A stretch of 64,000 nt of DNA from Acinetobacter lwoffii (GCF_019048525.1 NZ_CP077369.1:3038001-3102000), one strand, 5' to 3'; positions 17,202 through 26,972 are shown, counted from the first letter of the stretch. Made by a program: numbers and translations. The notes: generated by a model not told the origin, from the sequence alone.

Positions 17202-18176
17202 ATGTCATACCGCACTTTATCCCAGTTTTTACAACAACAAAGCGGGAATCTCACACCTGAACTTGCACAAGTTATTGAAACGATTGCAAACACTTGCAAA
17301 GACATTGATCAATTACTGCAAAAAGGTGCTTTAGCGGGTGTATTGGGAAGTGCACAGCATGAAAACGTTCAAGGCGAAGAGCAAAAGAAGCTGGATGTCA
17401 TTTCTAATGACTATTTGATTGATGCCTTGCAGCAACATCCAAATGTGGGTGGTTTGGCCTCAGAAGAACTGGATGAATTCACCCCTGCACAAGAAAATGG
17501 TCAATTTCTGGTATTGTTCGATCCATTAGACGGTTCAAGCAATATCGACATCAATATGTGTGTTGGTACCATTTTTTCGATTCTTCCTGCAAAAAATGCC
17601 GTGACTCAGGCAGAAGACTTTATGCAAGCCGGTGTTCATCAGGTAGCTGCAGGTTATGTGCTTTATGGTCCATCGACCATGTTGGCATTGACCGTCGGCG
17701 CAGGCGTAGTGTTCTTTACCTATGACCCTGAGACTCAAGAATTCCTACTGACTTCTGAAGCAATTCAGGTAGCTGCAGATACTAAAGAATATGCGATCAA
17801 TGCGTCGAATCAACGTCATTGGGAAGCACCAGTACAGCGTTATATCGATGAATTGTTAGCAGGCAAAACCGGTCCTCGTGAAAAAGACTTCAATATGCGT
17901 TGGGTTGCTTGTATGGTGGGCGACATTCACCGTATTCTTTGCCGTAGCGGTATCTTCATGTATCCATATGACCTTAAAGATCCGGCTAAAGCTGGCCGTC
18001 TGCGTTTAATGTATGAAGCTAACCCAATGAGCATGCTCATGGAACAGGCTGACGGTGCATCAACTACAGGTCGTGTGCGTATTCTTGAGATCGAACCGAC
18101 AGATCTACATCAACGTGTGCCAGTGATCATTGGTTCTAAAAACGAAGTTGATCTTGTGACCAGCTACCACAACTAA
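17202..18176 (+). CDS. fbp: Class I fructose-1,6-bisphosphatase
   Basis: Fbp removes the C1 phosphate of fructose-1,6-bisphosphate, an essential step of gluconeogenesis, which Acinetobacter relies on for growth on organic acids. The 324-residue length is typical. The metal-binding motif [14 protein letters not shown] and the upstream SEELDE acidic block are present, as are substrate-side regions such as [25 protein letters not shown]. The ATG at 17202 follows a TTGGAG-type ribosome binding site at about 17190. Confidence 0.96.
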   Translation: MSYRTLSQFLQQQSGNLTPELAQVIETIANTCKDIDQLLQKGALAGVLGSAQHENVQGEEQKKLDVISNDYLIDALQQHPNVGGLASEELDEFTPAQENGQFLVLFDPLDGSSNIDINMCVGTIFSILPAKNAVTQAEDFMQAGVHQVAAGYVLYGPSTMLALTVGAGVVFFTYDPETQEFLLTSEAIQVAADTKEYAINASNQRHWEAPVQRYIDELLAGKTGPREKDFNMRWVACMVGDIHRILCRSGIFMYPYDLKDPAKAGRLRLMYEANPMSMLMEQADGASTTGRVRILEIEPTDLHQRVPVIIGSKNEVDLVTSYHN

Positions 18177-18227
18177 TTTTTATAGCGGTAGTCGATATTG
18201 AATCGGCTGCCGTGGATTATATCTCCC

Positions 18228-19004
18228 ATGCCAACTTTTTTTCTTGATTCAAAAGACAATCCAAAGATTAAACACTTACGTGGTTTAATCGAACAAAATA
18301 CTTATCGTAAAAAACAAGGTCAAACGGTTTTAGAAGGCACGCATCTGTCTCTTGCCTGGCTACATGAAAACCGTAAAATTGATTCGATTTTCACCACTGA
18401 ACATGCACTTTCACATCCTGATTTCGAGAAAATTCTTGCAAAATACACAGGTATGGTCTTTGTTCTGAGCGAGTCTTTATACAAAGATTTAAGCACCTTA
18501 GGAACATCTTTAGCCTGTTTAACTGTGGTCACTCTACCGACAGCAAATTATGCATTGGATTTTAAAGCAGACACTTTGATTTTGGAAAATGTACAGGATC
18601 CGGGTAATGTAGGCACCCTGCTTCGCTCTGCTGCTGCTGCCGGTATTGAACAGATTGTATGTACCAAAGGGTCTGCATCGCTCTGGTCTCCACGCGTATT
18701 ACGTGCCGGTATGGGTGCACATTTCACGCTGCAAACCTTTGAAAATATTGCGCTTGAACAAATTCTTGAGCAATTTCAAATCCCTGTCTATGTAACCAGC
18801 TCACACCGTGCTGAAAGCCTGTATTCAAAAGACTTACGTAAACCTTGCGTGTGGATTCTGGGTAATGAAGGCCAAGGCGTGTCTGATTATGCGATGCAAC
18901 ATGCTGAAGCCGTTAGCATTCCGCAACCTGGAGGTCAGGAATCACTGAATGTCGCAATTGCCGGTTCGATCTGTTTCTTTGAAATGGTACGTCAACGTAT
19001 CTAA
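18228..19004 (+). CDS. TrmH/SpoU-family RNA 2'-O-methyltransferase
   Basis: SpoU-type enzymes are knotted SAM-dependent methyltransferases acting on rRNA or tRNA ribose. The N-terminal domain (DNPKIKHLRGLIEQNTYRKK with TVLEGTHLS) resembles the RlmB-type substrate-binding domain, and the catalytic domain has motif 1 NVQDPGNVGTLLRSAAAAG, motif 2 WILGNEGQGVS and motif 3 QPGGQESLNVAIAGSICFFE. The frame begins at TTG 18198; ATG 18228 (258 residues) is preferred because homologues start near there. The exact target nucleotide cannot be told. Confidence 0.88.
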   Translation: MPTFFLDSKDNPKIKHLRGLIEQNTYRKKQGQTVLEGTHLSLAWLHENRKIDSIFTTEHALSHPDFEKILAKYTGMVFVLSESLYKDLSTLGTSLACLTVVTLPTANYALDFKADTLILENVQDPGNVGTLLRSAAAAGIEQIVCTKGSASLWSPRVLRAGMGAHFTLQTFENIALEQILEQFQIPVYVTSSHRAESLYSKDLRKPCVWILGNEGQGVSDYAMQHAEAVSIPQPGGQESLNVAIAGSICFFEMVRQRI

Positions 19005-19150
19005 TTAGGGATTTAGGTTACAGTGTTTTAATACGGCCCTGCCCGTGTATAAAATAGATTAAACTACAAAAATAATAAACTTAATTGTCAACCAAACCAG
19101 GATTCCCAACGTTATATGATTATGAACTTGGGAATAATGGTGGGTGTCCA

Positions 19151-19786
19151 ATGACAGGATTTTCCATCTCTATGGATTTAGCACCAAAACAGTTGCAAAC
19201 ACACGATGTAAGTATTCTGAAGAGTACGGCTGAAGCACGTCTGAAGAATTTTATGCAGGATGTGACTGGGCGTGCCTTGGTGATGATGGAAAGTGCGACT
19301 CAAGGTCATCATGGTATTGCTATGGATCTGGTTCAGGAAGCTTTCATTTCCTTACACAAATCCTATGCAGAAAAAAGCACTGAAGAATGGTATCCCCTGT
19401 TTTATACCATTCTCAACAACAAGTTACAGGACTGGCGTCGTAAAGAGTCACGGCGTGGTCAAATGTTTTCATTTTTCAAAAAAGTCAGTCTCGATGATGA
19501 CGAAATTGAATTTGATGATGTCGTCGATGAATCAACACCAACGCCGCTGGACTTTCTCGATCAGGCAGTCACTGCTGAAGAAATCCAGGAAGCGATTGCA
19601 AAATTGCCTGTGCGTCAGCAGCAGGCATTTATGCTCAGAGCCTGGGAAGGATTTGATACGCATACCACCGCACAAATTATGAACTGCACAGAAGGCAGTG
19701 TAAAAACCCATTATCACCGTGCTATCCAAGGCTTACGTGCCTCTTTAGCACATTTAAATCCATATCTGGGAGGGTCATCCGAATGA
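19151..19786 (+). CDS. ECF-type RNA polymerase sigma factor
   Basis: This sigma-70 family factor redirects RNA polymerase. Region 2 is seen in GIAMDLVQEAFISLHKSY and WYPLFYTILNNKLQDWRRKES, region 4 in LPVRQQQAFMLRAWEGFDT and the helix-turn-helix AQIMNCTEGSVKTHYHRAIQ. The frame starts at TTG 19085, but ATG 19151 (211 residues) fits family length. Its stop overlaps the next ATG by four bases (ATGA), and a membrane protein and a DUF3106 protein follow. The same gene order is known in other Proteobacteria, where the middle gene is a DUF3619-type protein. Target genes are unknown. Confidence 0.88.
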   Translation: MTGFSISMDLAPKQLQTHDVSILKSTAEARLKNFMQDVTGRALVMMESATQGHHGIAMDLVQEAFISLHKSYAEKSTEEWYPLFYTILNNKLQDWRRKESRRGQMFSFFKKVSLDDDEIEFDDVVDESTPTPLDFLDQAVTAEEIQEAIAKLPVRQQQAFMLRAWEGFDTHTTAQIMNCTEGSVKTHYHRAIQGLRASLAHLNPYLGGSSE

Positions 19787-20100
19787 ATCAAGATGATTTC
19801 TTAAAACAAGTAACTTCCAAACTTGATGGACTGGCACAACAACATAAAGACAAACCTGTTGTCATGCACCATGTTCTTGAAGAAATTCAGGATTCAAAAC
19901 ACTCACGCTTTGCATTTCTAAAAATGTCAGGTTTTGCTTTGGCAGCTGCGATTGCAGGCGTTGTGGTATTACCGAATCTTTCGGACCATAACGAACCGCA
20001 AACTCAAATGGTGTCAGTCCCAAAACTGTCTCCGCAAATGCTTGAAGATTTAGAAATGTTAATGGTTTTAGGTGAGGACAAAGTTCCACATGGCAGCTAA
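19783..20100 (+). CDS. Membrane protein coupled to the sigma factor (DUF3619-like, possible anti-sigma)
   Basis: The 105-residue product has a cytoplasmic N-terminus (MNQDDFLKQVTSKLDGLAQQH), one transmembrane segment at about residues 45-65 (FLKMSGFALAAAIAGVVVLP) and a short periplasmic tail. Overlap with the sigma-factor stop (ATGA) implies coupled translation. Topology and position suit a small anti-sigma factor or sensor, but no zinc-binding HxxxC motif is seen, so the role is inferred. The next gene starts inside its last codons. Confidence 0.75.
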   Translation: MNQDDFLKQVTSKLDGLAQQHKDKPVVMHHVLEEIQDSKHSRFAFLKMSGFALAAAIAGVVVLPNLSDHNEPQTQMVSVPKLSPQMLEDLEMLMVLGEDKVPHGS

Positions 20101-20500
20101 AAAATTGGTGATTGCTTTTTGTGCATTCAGTTTTCTGCAAACCAGCTTTGCAGGATTTGAACGTTTTTGGCTATTTTCCAAAGATGCGAATACCCAAGTA
20201 ACTGATACTTGGGATAGTCTTTCTGATTCTGAACAATTGGCACTGATTAAACGTTACCAATCTCTAAAAGAAATCCCCGAACAACAACGTGTTAGCTTAC
20301 AGCAGCGTATGGACTGGTTTACTCAACTCCCTAATGCGGAAAAACAAAGAATGCGTGAGACTTGGCAAATGATGAGCAGTCAGGAACGCAAAGAACTGGG
20401 CGCACGTATGCAAAAAGCGTCTCCTGAGCAACGCCTTGCCATTCGCGAAGAATACATTCTCAAATATCAGCAAGTGACTCAGCAGCCTAACTCGCATTAA
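20090..20500 (+). CDS. DUF3106-family exported protein
   Basis: The product has a signal peptide (MAAKKLVIAFCAFSFLQTSF, cleavage near AGF) and then a mature part of about 115 residues rich in Trp, Arg, Gln and Glu with short repeats of the form W..L....Q..L..R...L, as in DUF3106. Repeated blocks are TWDSLSDSEQLALIKRYQSL, RMDWFTQLPNAEKQRMRETW and MMSSQERKELGARMQKASPE. The frame extends to 20072, but ATG 20090 gives the signal peptide and overlaps the preceding stop by 11 bases. It may report envelope state to the membrane protein and sigma factor; that is inference. Confidence 0.82.
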   Translation: MAAKKLVIAFCAFSFLQTSFAGFERFWLFSKDANTQVTDTWDSLSDSEQLALIKRYQSLKEIPEQQRVSLQQRMDWFTQLPNAEKQRMRETWQMMSSQERKELGARMQKASPEQRLAIREEYILKYQQVTQQPNSH

Positions 20501-20511
20501 AAATTTAATAT

Positions 20512-20539
20512 AAAAAAGCCTCCATATGGAGGCTTTTTT
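20512..20539. terminator. Bidirectional terminator, perfect 28-base palindrome
   Basis: The palindrome is centred on CCTCCATATGGAGG with flanking A and T tracts. It ends both the sigma-factor operon and the convergent surface-protein genes. Confidence 0.85.
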
Positions 20540-20556
20540 GATGTTTCAATCATATT

Positions 20557-22968
20557 TTATTTTCTTAAGCGTCGATAACCTGCAAGCCCTAATAATCCTA
20601 GTAGCCCCCACATTCCAATTGCCCCACCACCACTTGAGGACGTATTCGTATTTTTAACTGTATTACGTAACAAGATTGTCGCTTTTTCTGACATTTTTTC
20701 ATCAGCATCAAAAATCGCATAATCCATGCTGTAATTTGCCTGGCTTAAATTATTTTTTACACTAAATGTCAGCTGTCCACCATAACAGGTCTGATTTTGG
20801 TAGGTATCAGGACAGGCTCCTTGTCGCTCTGCCTTCAGTGAAACTCCCGCAGGCAGCTTAACAATATGAATCGGGATCTCTTTTCCATCTTTATCTTGAT
20901 AAAAAGCCGACTTTCCTGATGGTAGAGGCCCATCCCCATCATCACTATCATTTTCAAGCGGATTTACCATCACTGTAAGATTATTCTCTGGACTAAGCCG
21001 ATATTCATCATCTTTTGCAATTGGTGCAATGTTGTTAAAAGCTGCTCTTAAGAGGCCAGCACTGCTTACACCTGTAGCCTGGTCTTTAAGTGTATAACTA
21101 CAGAACTCCATATCAACCGAACTGGTCTGCTTACCATCAGTGCGATACATCATGATCCGGTTTAAATCAGGTTTCCACTCACATTTAAGATTTGGATCAT
21201 TGGGATTTCCTTCCACAGTGGTCGAATTACCAGTACCAATTAACTTACCAACACCTAAAGTTTTTACACTGACCTCATAATTTTCTGAATTTAAGGCTTT
21301 AATTTGAATCTTATCATTGGTTAGAGTTTCTTGAGGCATAGCCAAGATAAAAGGATTAATATAGATTGCACGATATTTCTGATATTGCTTGGTATATTTA
21401 AGCAAATCCTGATAACTTTTCAATTCTTCCTTTAAACCAGGAAGCTCATTTTCTGGAGTATTTTTATCAGCAATGATTTCTTCGAGATCATCTATATTCT
21501 CCTGATAAAAGTCATTGAGTTCTACCAAACTCTTATTTTGCAAGTCCGTAATATCGGCTGCAGTCAAACGTCGGATTTCAACTGAGCCGATCTCGCAAGT
21601 ATTTTTTGCACTTGGATCAAATGTTAATGTGGATCCAATCACACGATCAATACCACGCTGGTCTTGTTCAATACAGCCACTCACTCCGATATCTACCAAA
21701 TCCGTTGCGGTCTGATTATCACGCGGGTAATATAGCCCTAAATAGCGATTATCAATAGCAGGCTCAATATAATTTGTTAATAAACTGCTGATTATATTGT
21801 TAGAGACATCAAGATTATTTGAAGTAGTATCTTCGTCTAATTCTGGCAATACGCAACGTGATGGCCCAGTCGTTTGAATTGCATTTCGAATTGTAGAAAA
21901 TTCAACACGTTGTGCCTTGGTCGGATTCCCCTGATTTAAGGCATATTCACAAGACAGGCCTTGGTTAAAGGCTAAAACATTGAAATTAAAATATCTAAAA
22001 CCGGTATTGTCATAAAATAAAGTAGATTGGGCTGTATTTTCAACAATAGTATTACTTAATGCAGTTAAACTGGAGAATTTACTGAGGGGACGATTAACTT
22101 CATTCGTCATACGCACAATATGTCCTGTGGTACTTGCAGTATTCTTCGCAATAGTAGAGTTAACAATTTCTACTGTGGCATAGCCACAAAAATCAATAAT
22201 ACTGTTAGTAGTGTCTGAACCGTTTTTAACAATACTACTGGAATTAATTTTCACATTGGTTTGAGTTGTCCCTAAATTTCCCTGACAGTCCATCGCCAAA
22301 ACACTACCATATGAACTCGCCTGATTTTTTTGAATCAAAGAATCCTGAATGACAATATTCCTTTCCGTATTCATTGCTACACTATAAATCGCCCCACCTT
22401 CTGCAGCTGCTCGGGAATTTACTATTTCACTGGTATTAATACTTAAAGGCCCAGCTACATAAAAAGTACCGCCATTACCTTTATCCAAGGTATTTATTGC
22501 TGCATAACCATCCTTTAAGATCAGATGATGAATTTCCAGACTGGATTGGCTGGCCATACTATTAAATAATCTGGTTTTCCCCTGGCCTGAAATAGTACTT
22601 TTTAAAGCCTCCCGGGTTGGATATAACAGCGTAATCGGACTACGACTAGCATAGTTAAGCGGAGTTTTCCCATAAATTTTGAGCGCTGACTCTACGATCA
22701 GCTCTTTATCTAATTTGTACTCGCCTGCTTCAAGCTGAATCACATCTGCAGCTGAACCATCCAATCGAAGCGTACGTCCTACATTACATCCGCCATAAGA
22801 TTTATCCAGTTTTGCAGTTTTAATGGCTTCTCGCAAAGAACAGGCATTATTATTCTCGCCATCTTCATCAGCAAAAGTAGTTACATATATCGTTTTATCT
22901 TCGGCTGCCATCAAACTCATGGCAGATAAAATCATGGCCGCAAGCAGTCCTTTTTTATAATTTTTCAT
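20557..22968 (-). CDS. CSLREA-type surface protein with GlyGly-CTERM anchor (803 aa)
   Basis: A secreted protein with a signal peptide (residues 1-22), then IYVTTFADEDGENNNACSLREAI, the CSLREA motif near residue 43. A long right-handed beta-helix-like region follows, rich in Asn, Ser and Ile (ILKDGYAAINTL, IVNSRAAAEGGAIYS). A later DQRGIDRVIG...CEIGSVE matches the end motif of such proteins. An Ig-like region (NIAPIAKDDEYRLSPENN) comes near the end. The C-terminus SSSGGGAIGMWGLLGLLGLA then Arg-rich YRRLRK is a GlyGly-CTERM tail, the substrate of rhombosortase and usually exported by type II secretion. The related gene lies nine bases upstream. Confidence 0.88.
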   Translation of the reverse strand: MKNYKKGLLAAMILSAMSLMAAEDKTIYVTTFADEDGENNNACSLREAIKTAKLDKSYGGCNVGRTLRLDGSAADVIQLEAGEYKLDKELIVESALKIYGKTPLNYASRSPITLLYPTREALKSTISGQGKTRLFNSMASQSSLEIHHLILKDGYAAINTLDKGNGGTFYVAGPLSINTSEIVNSRAAAEGGAIYSVAMNTERNIVIQDSLIQKNQASSYGSVLAMDCQGNLGTTQTNVKINSSSIVKNGSDTTNSIIDFCGYATVEIVNSTIAKNTASTTGHIVRMTNEVNRPLSKFSSLTALSNTIVENTAQSTLFYDNTGFRYFNFNVLAFNQGLSCEYALNQGNPTKAQRVEFSTIRNAIQTTGPSRCVLPELDEDTTSNNLDVSNNIISSLLTNYIEPAIDNRYLGLYYPRDNQTATDLVDIGVSGCIEQDQRGIDRVIGSTLTFDPSAKNTCEIGSVEIRRLTAADITDLQNKSLVELNDFYQENIDDLEEIIADKNTPENELPGLKEELKSYQDLLKYTKQYQKYRAIYINPFILAMPQETLTNDKIQIKALNSENYEVSVKTLGVGKLIGTGNSTTVEGNPNDPNLKCEWKPDLNRIMMYRTDGKQTSSVDMEFCSYTLKDQATGVSSAGLLRAAFNNIAPIAKDDEYRLSPENNLTVMVNPLENDSDDGDGPLPSGKSAFYQDKDGKEIPIHIVKLPAGVSLKAERQGACPDTYQNQTCYGGQLTFSVKNNLSQANYSMDYAIFDADEKMSEKATILLRNTVKNTNTSSSGGGAIGMWGLLGLLGLAGYRRLRK

Positions 22969-22977
22969 GATTTTTCC

Positions 22978-24777
22978 TTAATCTTTTAATCCACGGCGTA
23001 AACCTATTAATCCGAGTAAAATCAGTAGCCCACCACCACCCCATGAGCCGCCTGAAGTTTTGACTGCTTTGTCTTCCATTTCATTTTTTGGCTCCTGAAC
23101 AATTTGAGTAGTAATAGTCAAATAAGGTTTACTTTTATTAAACCGTGTCGATGAGGTCACCACTTGTAGTTCGAAAATATCTGCTCCATGCCAGGTAGAA
23201 TCCGGGGTATAAACGACATTGCCATGAATATCGATGATTGTTTTACCCTTGGAAGCTGTTTTGGTTTGTACCACTTTCAAACAGCCATCTTGCCAAGGCT
23301 CCCCCGTCGGATTCTGACCAACAATGGCATTACACTGTTCTTTTGGAATTAAATCACTATCTCCCAGATAAGATTCAATTGAAAACTTGGCAATTTCACC
23401 CTTTAACAGATCTTGTCCCACCAGACTGCCTGAGATTGGTATCGTGATTTCAACAGCACCACGATCACAAAACAGATTATCCATCAAACGGTTGATCCCG
23501 CGCTGATCTGCCGCTTCACATGCTACCGTTGGATTTGCTAAACTCAATCCTGTGCCTCTATTCACAATCGGTGATTCACTCACAAGGATATAGTTCAACA
23601 AAATTCGTGGGCGCATATAACCGAGAAATTGTCCTTTAGGAACGCTATATGGACAAAGTATGGCATTATTATTTTCTTGTAGGGTCTGACAAATACCTTC
23701 ACTTTTATCTGAGGATTCAGCAAAAAGTCGTGTACCATTCCAGAACTGGTTCGGCGCGACGGCATCCCCTACACCACACGAGGCTGTCAGCAGATTATTT
23801 TGCGACACAGACTTATCACCAGTGATAATTTGGCAATCCTGTGTACCATTTCTTAAAATAATACTATTCGCTACATAAGCTCTTCCATACGGTGCATGGA
23901 TATTTAAAGCAGTATTTTCATTGTCAACTATGGTGAGATTATTCAATCCCATCCCGTCCAGGACATTAATAAATACACCCTTATTTTTTAGTATCGTACT
24001 ACTTAATACCTCCCCACTAATACCTTGATCTTTACTGGAGTCAGCAAACTGTCCCGCGCTATAAATATTGGTCGCGGAATTATCCAGTGTCTGATTATTT
24101 TTAAGTACACTTTGATAAATGAGGAAAGCAGGTAGCTCGCTATACAGGATCCCGCCTCGTTGGGCTTTATTATTTTCGATCAGACTATTTTTAATTTGTG
24201 CACGGCTTGTTAAGTTCTGACCAAACTTGCCAGCATTATAAATTGCCCCACCCAAGTTGGCAGCAGCATTAAATAGACGGTTATATTCTAGAATTAGCTG
24301 ACCTTTATTATAAATTAGGCCACCTTGTTCAGCACAACTGGTTTTACCACAGCCTTCAAGATCCAGTTCTTTCAAATTTAACTGAACCAATGTATCTGTA
24401 CTGTTGATCCGGAAAAGGTTATCAGTACCTTTCATTTGAATATGAGCATTATGCAAGCCTAATGCTTTTTCATCCGTACTGAATTCGCCATCACTTTCTG
24501 CGACCGCACGGATGGTAAGAGATTTTTTAATCGCGATATGCTGGTTCAACACATAGGTATTTTTTTCTTTTAAAATAATGGTACTGGATGAGTTCTCCCC
24601 ACCACACCCCATAAAACCTGATTTAGCTAAGCCACGGTTAACATACTCAACAGCTTCTCGAAGTGAACAGTCCTTGTCATCTTTTTCAATATCTTCTGTA
24701 GTGGTTACAATAATATCTGCACTATACGACTGCCCCGCTATACATAGCAAAGCTATGCCTATGCTCTTCTTGAGCAT
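22978..24777 (-). CDS. CSLREA-type surface protein with GlyGly-CTERM anchor (599 aa)
   Basis: A paralogue of the next gene with the same architecture: signal peptide (MLKKSIGIALLCIAGQSYSA), CSLREAVEYVNRGL near residue 37, a beta-helix-like Asn-rich body (GGLIYNKGQL, GGAIYNAGKF, IENNKAQRGGILYSE), the DQRGINRLMDNLFCDRGAVE motif, an Ig-like segment (GNVVYTPDSTWHGADIFEL) and a tail SGGSWGGGGLLILLGLIGL followed by RRGLKD. CTCC/GGAG-type ribosome binding sequence precedes ATG 24777. The pair is probably one transcript. Beyond surface display, function is unknown; adhesion is a guess. Confidence 0.87.
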   Translation of the reverse strand: MLKKSIGIALLCIAGQSYSADIIVTTTEDIEKDDKDCSLREAVEYVNRGLAKSGFMGCGGENSSSTIILKEKNTYVLNQHIAIKKSLTIRAVAESDGEFSTDEKALGLHNAHIQMKGTDNLFRINSTDTLVQLNLKELDLEGCGKTSCAEQGGLIYNKGQLILEYNRLFNAAANLGGAIYNAGKFGQNLTSRAQIKNSLIENNKAQRGGILYSELPAFLIYQSVLKNNQTLDNSATNIYSAGQFADSSKDQGISGEVLSSTILKNKGVFINVLDGMGLNNLTIVDNENTALNIHAPYGRAYVANSIILRNGTQDCQIITGDKSVSQNNLLTASCGVGDAVAPNQFWNGTRLFAESSDKSEGICQTLQENNNAILCPYSVPKGQFLGYMRPRILLNYILVSESPIVNRGTGLSLANPTVACEAADQRGINRLMDNLFCDRGAVEITIPISGSLVGQDLLKGEIAKFSIESYLGDSDLIPKEQCNAIVGQNPTGEPWQDGCLKVVQTKTASKGKTIIDIHGNVVYTPDSTWHGADIFELQVVTSSTRFNKSKPYLTITTQIVQEPKNEMEDKAVKTSGGSWGGGGLLILLGLIGLRRGLKD

Positions 24778-24897
24778 AACCTTCTCCTTAATTTTTATTT
24801 CTTTCTTTTTCTTCTAAAGTTGCAGAATCCTTGCAACAGCGAATTATTTTGCCTTACTGTGTCATAGACTGAGTAATTACTCAAGAATTTTTATGAT

Positions 24898-25602
24898 TTA
24901 CCGATATTCGTCAATCAAGGCATATATCTGCCGCAAATTAGCATTGCTAACTTTTAACTTTTCCCCTTTAAGTAGTTGAATAATCTGCTCTAATCTTTGA
25001 AGCAGCACTGAAGTTTGATGTGGCCCATGGCTGAGTAAATAGTCAAAGATTTGAGGGTCTAAATGGATCCCACGACGAGCGAGTACCGAGGAAACCAGCG
25101 CATAGCGATCAGCATACAAACTGCCACTCGGAACACGGGTACTGACCGCCTGCGTGAGACGGGATTGTAAATCTGGCAATTCGAGTTTGAGTTCGATAGG
25201 TGCAAAACGTGACGAAAACACCAACTGCCCACCACCTTCATTATTATAATTAATCAAGTGAAATACTGCGCGTTGCCAATGGGGTACGCCACTAATCGCT
25301 TCGATATCATCAAGTGCTACCAGATCAAAACGATCTAGAGAAGTAATCGCCTCAGTCGGTGCATCTAAAAGCTCAAGCAAAGATACCTGAATTGCAGATT
25401 TACCTACTTCCAGATAAGAGTCACAGATGGCAGACAACAAATGACTTTTACCTGTACCGGCTCCCCCATAGACATAAAATTGGTTGATCAGGCCTGCATG
25501 TAATTGACGGACAGCATCAATGACATGCCCCCAACCCGGCCCTGAAAAATCACTGATTCGGGCATCGAGCTGAGGTTCTATATCTAACTGCAATTGACGC
25601 AT
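24898..25602 (-). CDS. hda: DnaA regulatory inactivator Hda
   Basis: Hda binds the beta clamp and stimulates hydrolysis of DnaA-bound ATP, preventing re-initiation. The 234-residue length fits. It begins MRQLQLDIEPQLDARISDF, where QLDI is a plausible clamp-binding motif. The AAA+ core has Walker A YGGAGTGKSHLLSAI, Walker B DLVALDDIEAI, sensor 1 VFSSRFAP and box VII LQSRLTQAVS. It lies 14 bases after a PerM-type permease gene in the same direction, the order also found in Pseudomonas. Confidence 0.92.
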   Translation of the reverse strand: MRQLQLDIEPQLDARISDFSGPGWGHVIDAVRQLHAGLINQFYVYGGAGTGKSHLLSAICDSYLEVGKSAIQVSLLELLDAPTEAITSLDRFDLVALDDIEAISGVPHWQRAVFHLINYNNEGGGQLVFSSRFAPIELKLELPDLQSRLTQAVSTRVPSGSLYADRYALVSSVLARRGIHLDPQIFDYLLSHGPHQTSVLLQRLEQIIQLLKGEKLKVSNANLRQIYALIDEYR

Positions 25603-25616
25603 ATGATTTTGTGGCC

Positions 25617-26837
25617 TTATGAGTCTTTACGATGTGGATCGTGAATTTTACTTGAGTTCTCCTCTGCTTGCAGCGGTTTTTTCTGTGGCTTTTTCATTTC
25701 AATATCAACATCTAAGTCTGCTGTTTCAATATTGATTGAACCGGTAGAGGCATCTTGTATGATAACAGCCCGATCACCATAAAATGGCGTATGTTCATAA
25801 TACTCACGGATATGCCGCAGCAGTACCACAATCACGGCTGCCACCGGTAAGGCAATCAGCATGCCCAAGAAACCGGCCAGTTGTGCACCTGCCAGAACTG
25901 CAAACACTACAGCTACAGGAGAAAGACCGATTTTATCACCTAGCAAGAACGGTTGCAGAATATAGCCTTCGACGGCCTGACCCACCATGAATACAATCCC
26001 CACCAGTACCAGCTGCCACCAGTCGATTCCAAATTGGAAAAAGGTTGCAATGACTGCGGCAATAATTCCAACCGCAAAACCAAGATACGGAATGATACTG
26101 CACAATCCGGCAATCATCCCGATGATCAAGCCAATCTCCAGGCCAATCAGTTGCAGTCCCACTGCATAAACCACGCCCAACAGAACCATGACCAGGAACT
26201 GACCTTTGACAAAGGCACCTAAGACACTATGACATTCACTCACAATATTTAAGGTTGTTTTTTCATAAGGACGGGGAATCAGGCGGCGTAAGCTGTCCAG
26301 CATACGATCCCAATCCAGCAAGAAATAAAAGGCAATAATCGGAATCAGGACAATCGTGCCACCAATCTGGATAAAGTTCAGACCAGATTGTGCCAGTTTC
26401 AGCAGCATTGCCTGAATACTGTCAGCACTATAATTGGTCTGGACATAGTCCATTACTACTGAGGAAATCTGGTCAGTATCGATCTCCATCGGAACCAGAT
26501 TAAAGCTATCAGAAAGCCAAGGTAGGAACGTGTAATTGATCCAGTGAATCCCGGCCGGAATGCTATCACGCGCATACATCAGCTGCTGCCAGACTAGTGG
26601 CACCAGATACCACATCACCAATGTAACCACGATCCCAATCCCGATAAATACGATACTGATCGAGAGCCATCGAGCCAGCCCAATGCGGTGCAAAACATTA
26701 ACCAAGGGGCTAAATAAATAAGCAATTAGAAAAGCTGCAACAAAAGGAACTACAACTGGTTTAAGCAGATATAAAACCCAAAGTATCAATGCTATACCAG
26801 CAAGTATAAGAATGCGCCGTAAAGTACGATCGACCAT
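25617..26837 (-). CDS. AI-2E/PerM-family inner-membrane permease
   Basis: The 406-residue protein has about eight transmembrane segments. The N-terminal pair (ILILAGIALILWVLYLLKPV and VPFVAAFLIAYLFSPLVN) and the C-terminal conserved block (GLSPVAVVFAVLAGAQLAGF, then LGMLIALPVAAVIVVLLRHI) are typical of the UPF0118/AI-2E exporter family. The last 60 residues are cytoplasmic and charged. It sits upstream of hda and divergent from purM, a conserved arrangement. The transported substrate is not predictable. Confidence 0.87.
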   Translation of the reverse strand: MVDRTLRRILILAGIALILWVLYLLKPVVVPFVAAFLIAYLFSPLVNVLHRIGLARWLSISIVFIGIGIVVTLVMWYLVPLVWQQLMYARDSIPAGIHWINYTFLPWLSDSFNLVPMEIDTDQISSVVMDYVQTNYSADSIQAMLLKLAQSGLNFIQIGGTIVLIPIIAFYFLLDWDRMLDSLRRLIPRPYEKTTLNIVSECHSVLGAFVKGQFLVMVLLGVVYAVGLQLIGLEIGLIIGMIAGLCSIIPYLGFAVGIIAAVIATFFQFGIDWWQLVLVGIVFMVGQAVEGYILQPFLLGDKIGLSPVAVVFAVLAGAQLAGFLGMLIALPVAAVIVVLLRHIREYYEHTPFYGDRAVIIQDASTGSINIETADLDVDIEMKKPQKKPLQAEENSSKIHDPHRKDS

Positions 26838-26939
26838 AGAATCTTGCCTTTTCTCTATTAATCATTCTAAAAATTAAAATATTTTAATAAAGATAGCATT
26901 TTAGGCCACAAATACCATAAGAGTTTTACATATTCAGGT

Positions 26940-26945
26940 TATAAT
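26940..26945 (+). promoter_or_regulatory. Candidate -10 box of purM
   Basis: A perfect TATAAT lies 28 bases before the purM ATG. No good -35 box at 16-18 bases is visible, so the promoter assignment is weak. Confidence 0.4.
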
Positions 26946-26972
26946 CGCACCCGCGAATGCGGAGACTTCATT

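Noticed and set aside
24855..24885. Palindrome TGAGTAATTACTCA as hda terminator
   Set aside because: No T tract follows on the minus strand, so termination is not supported.
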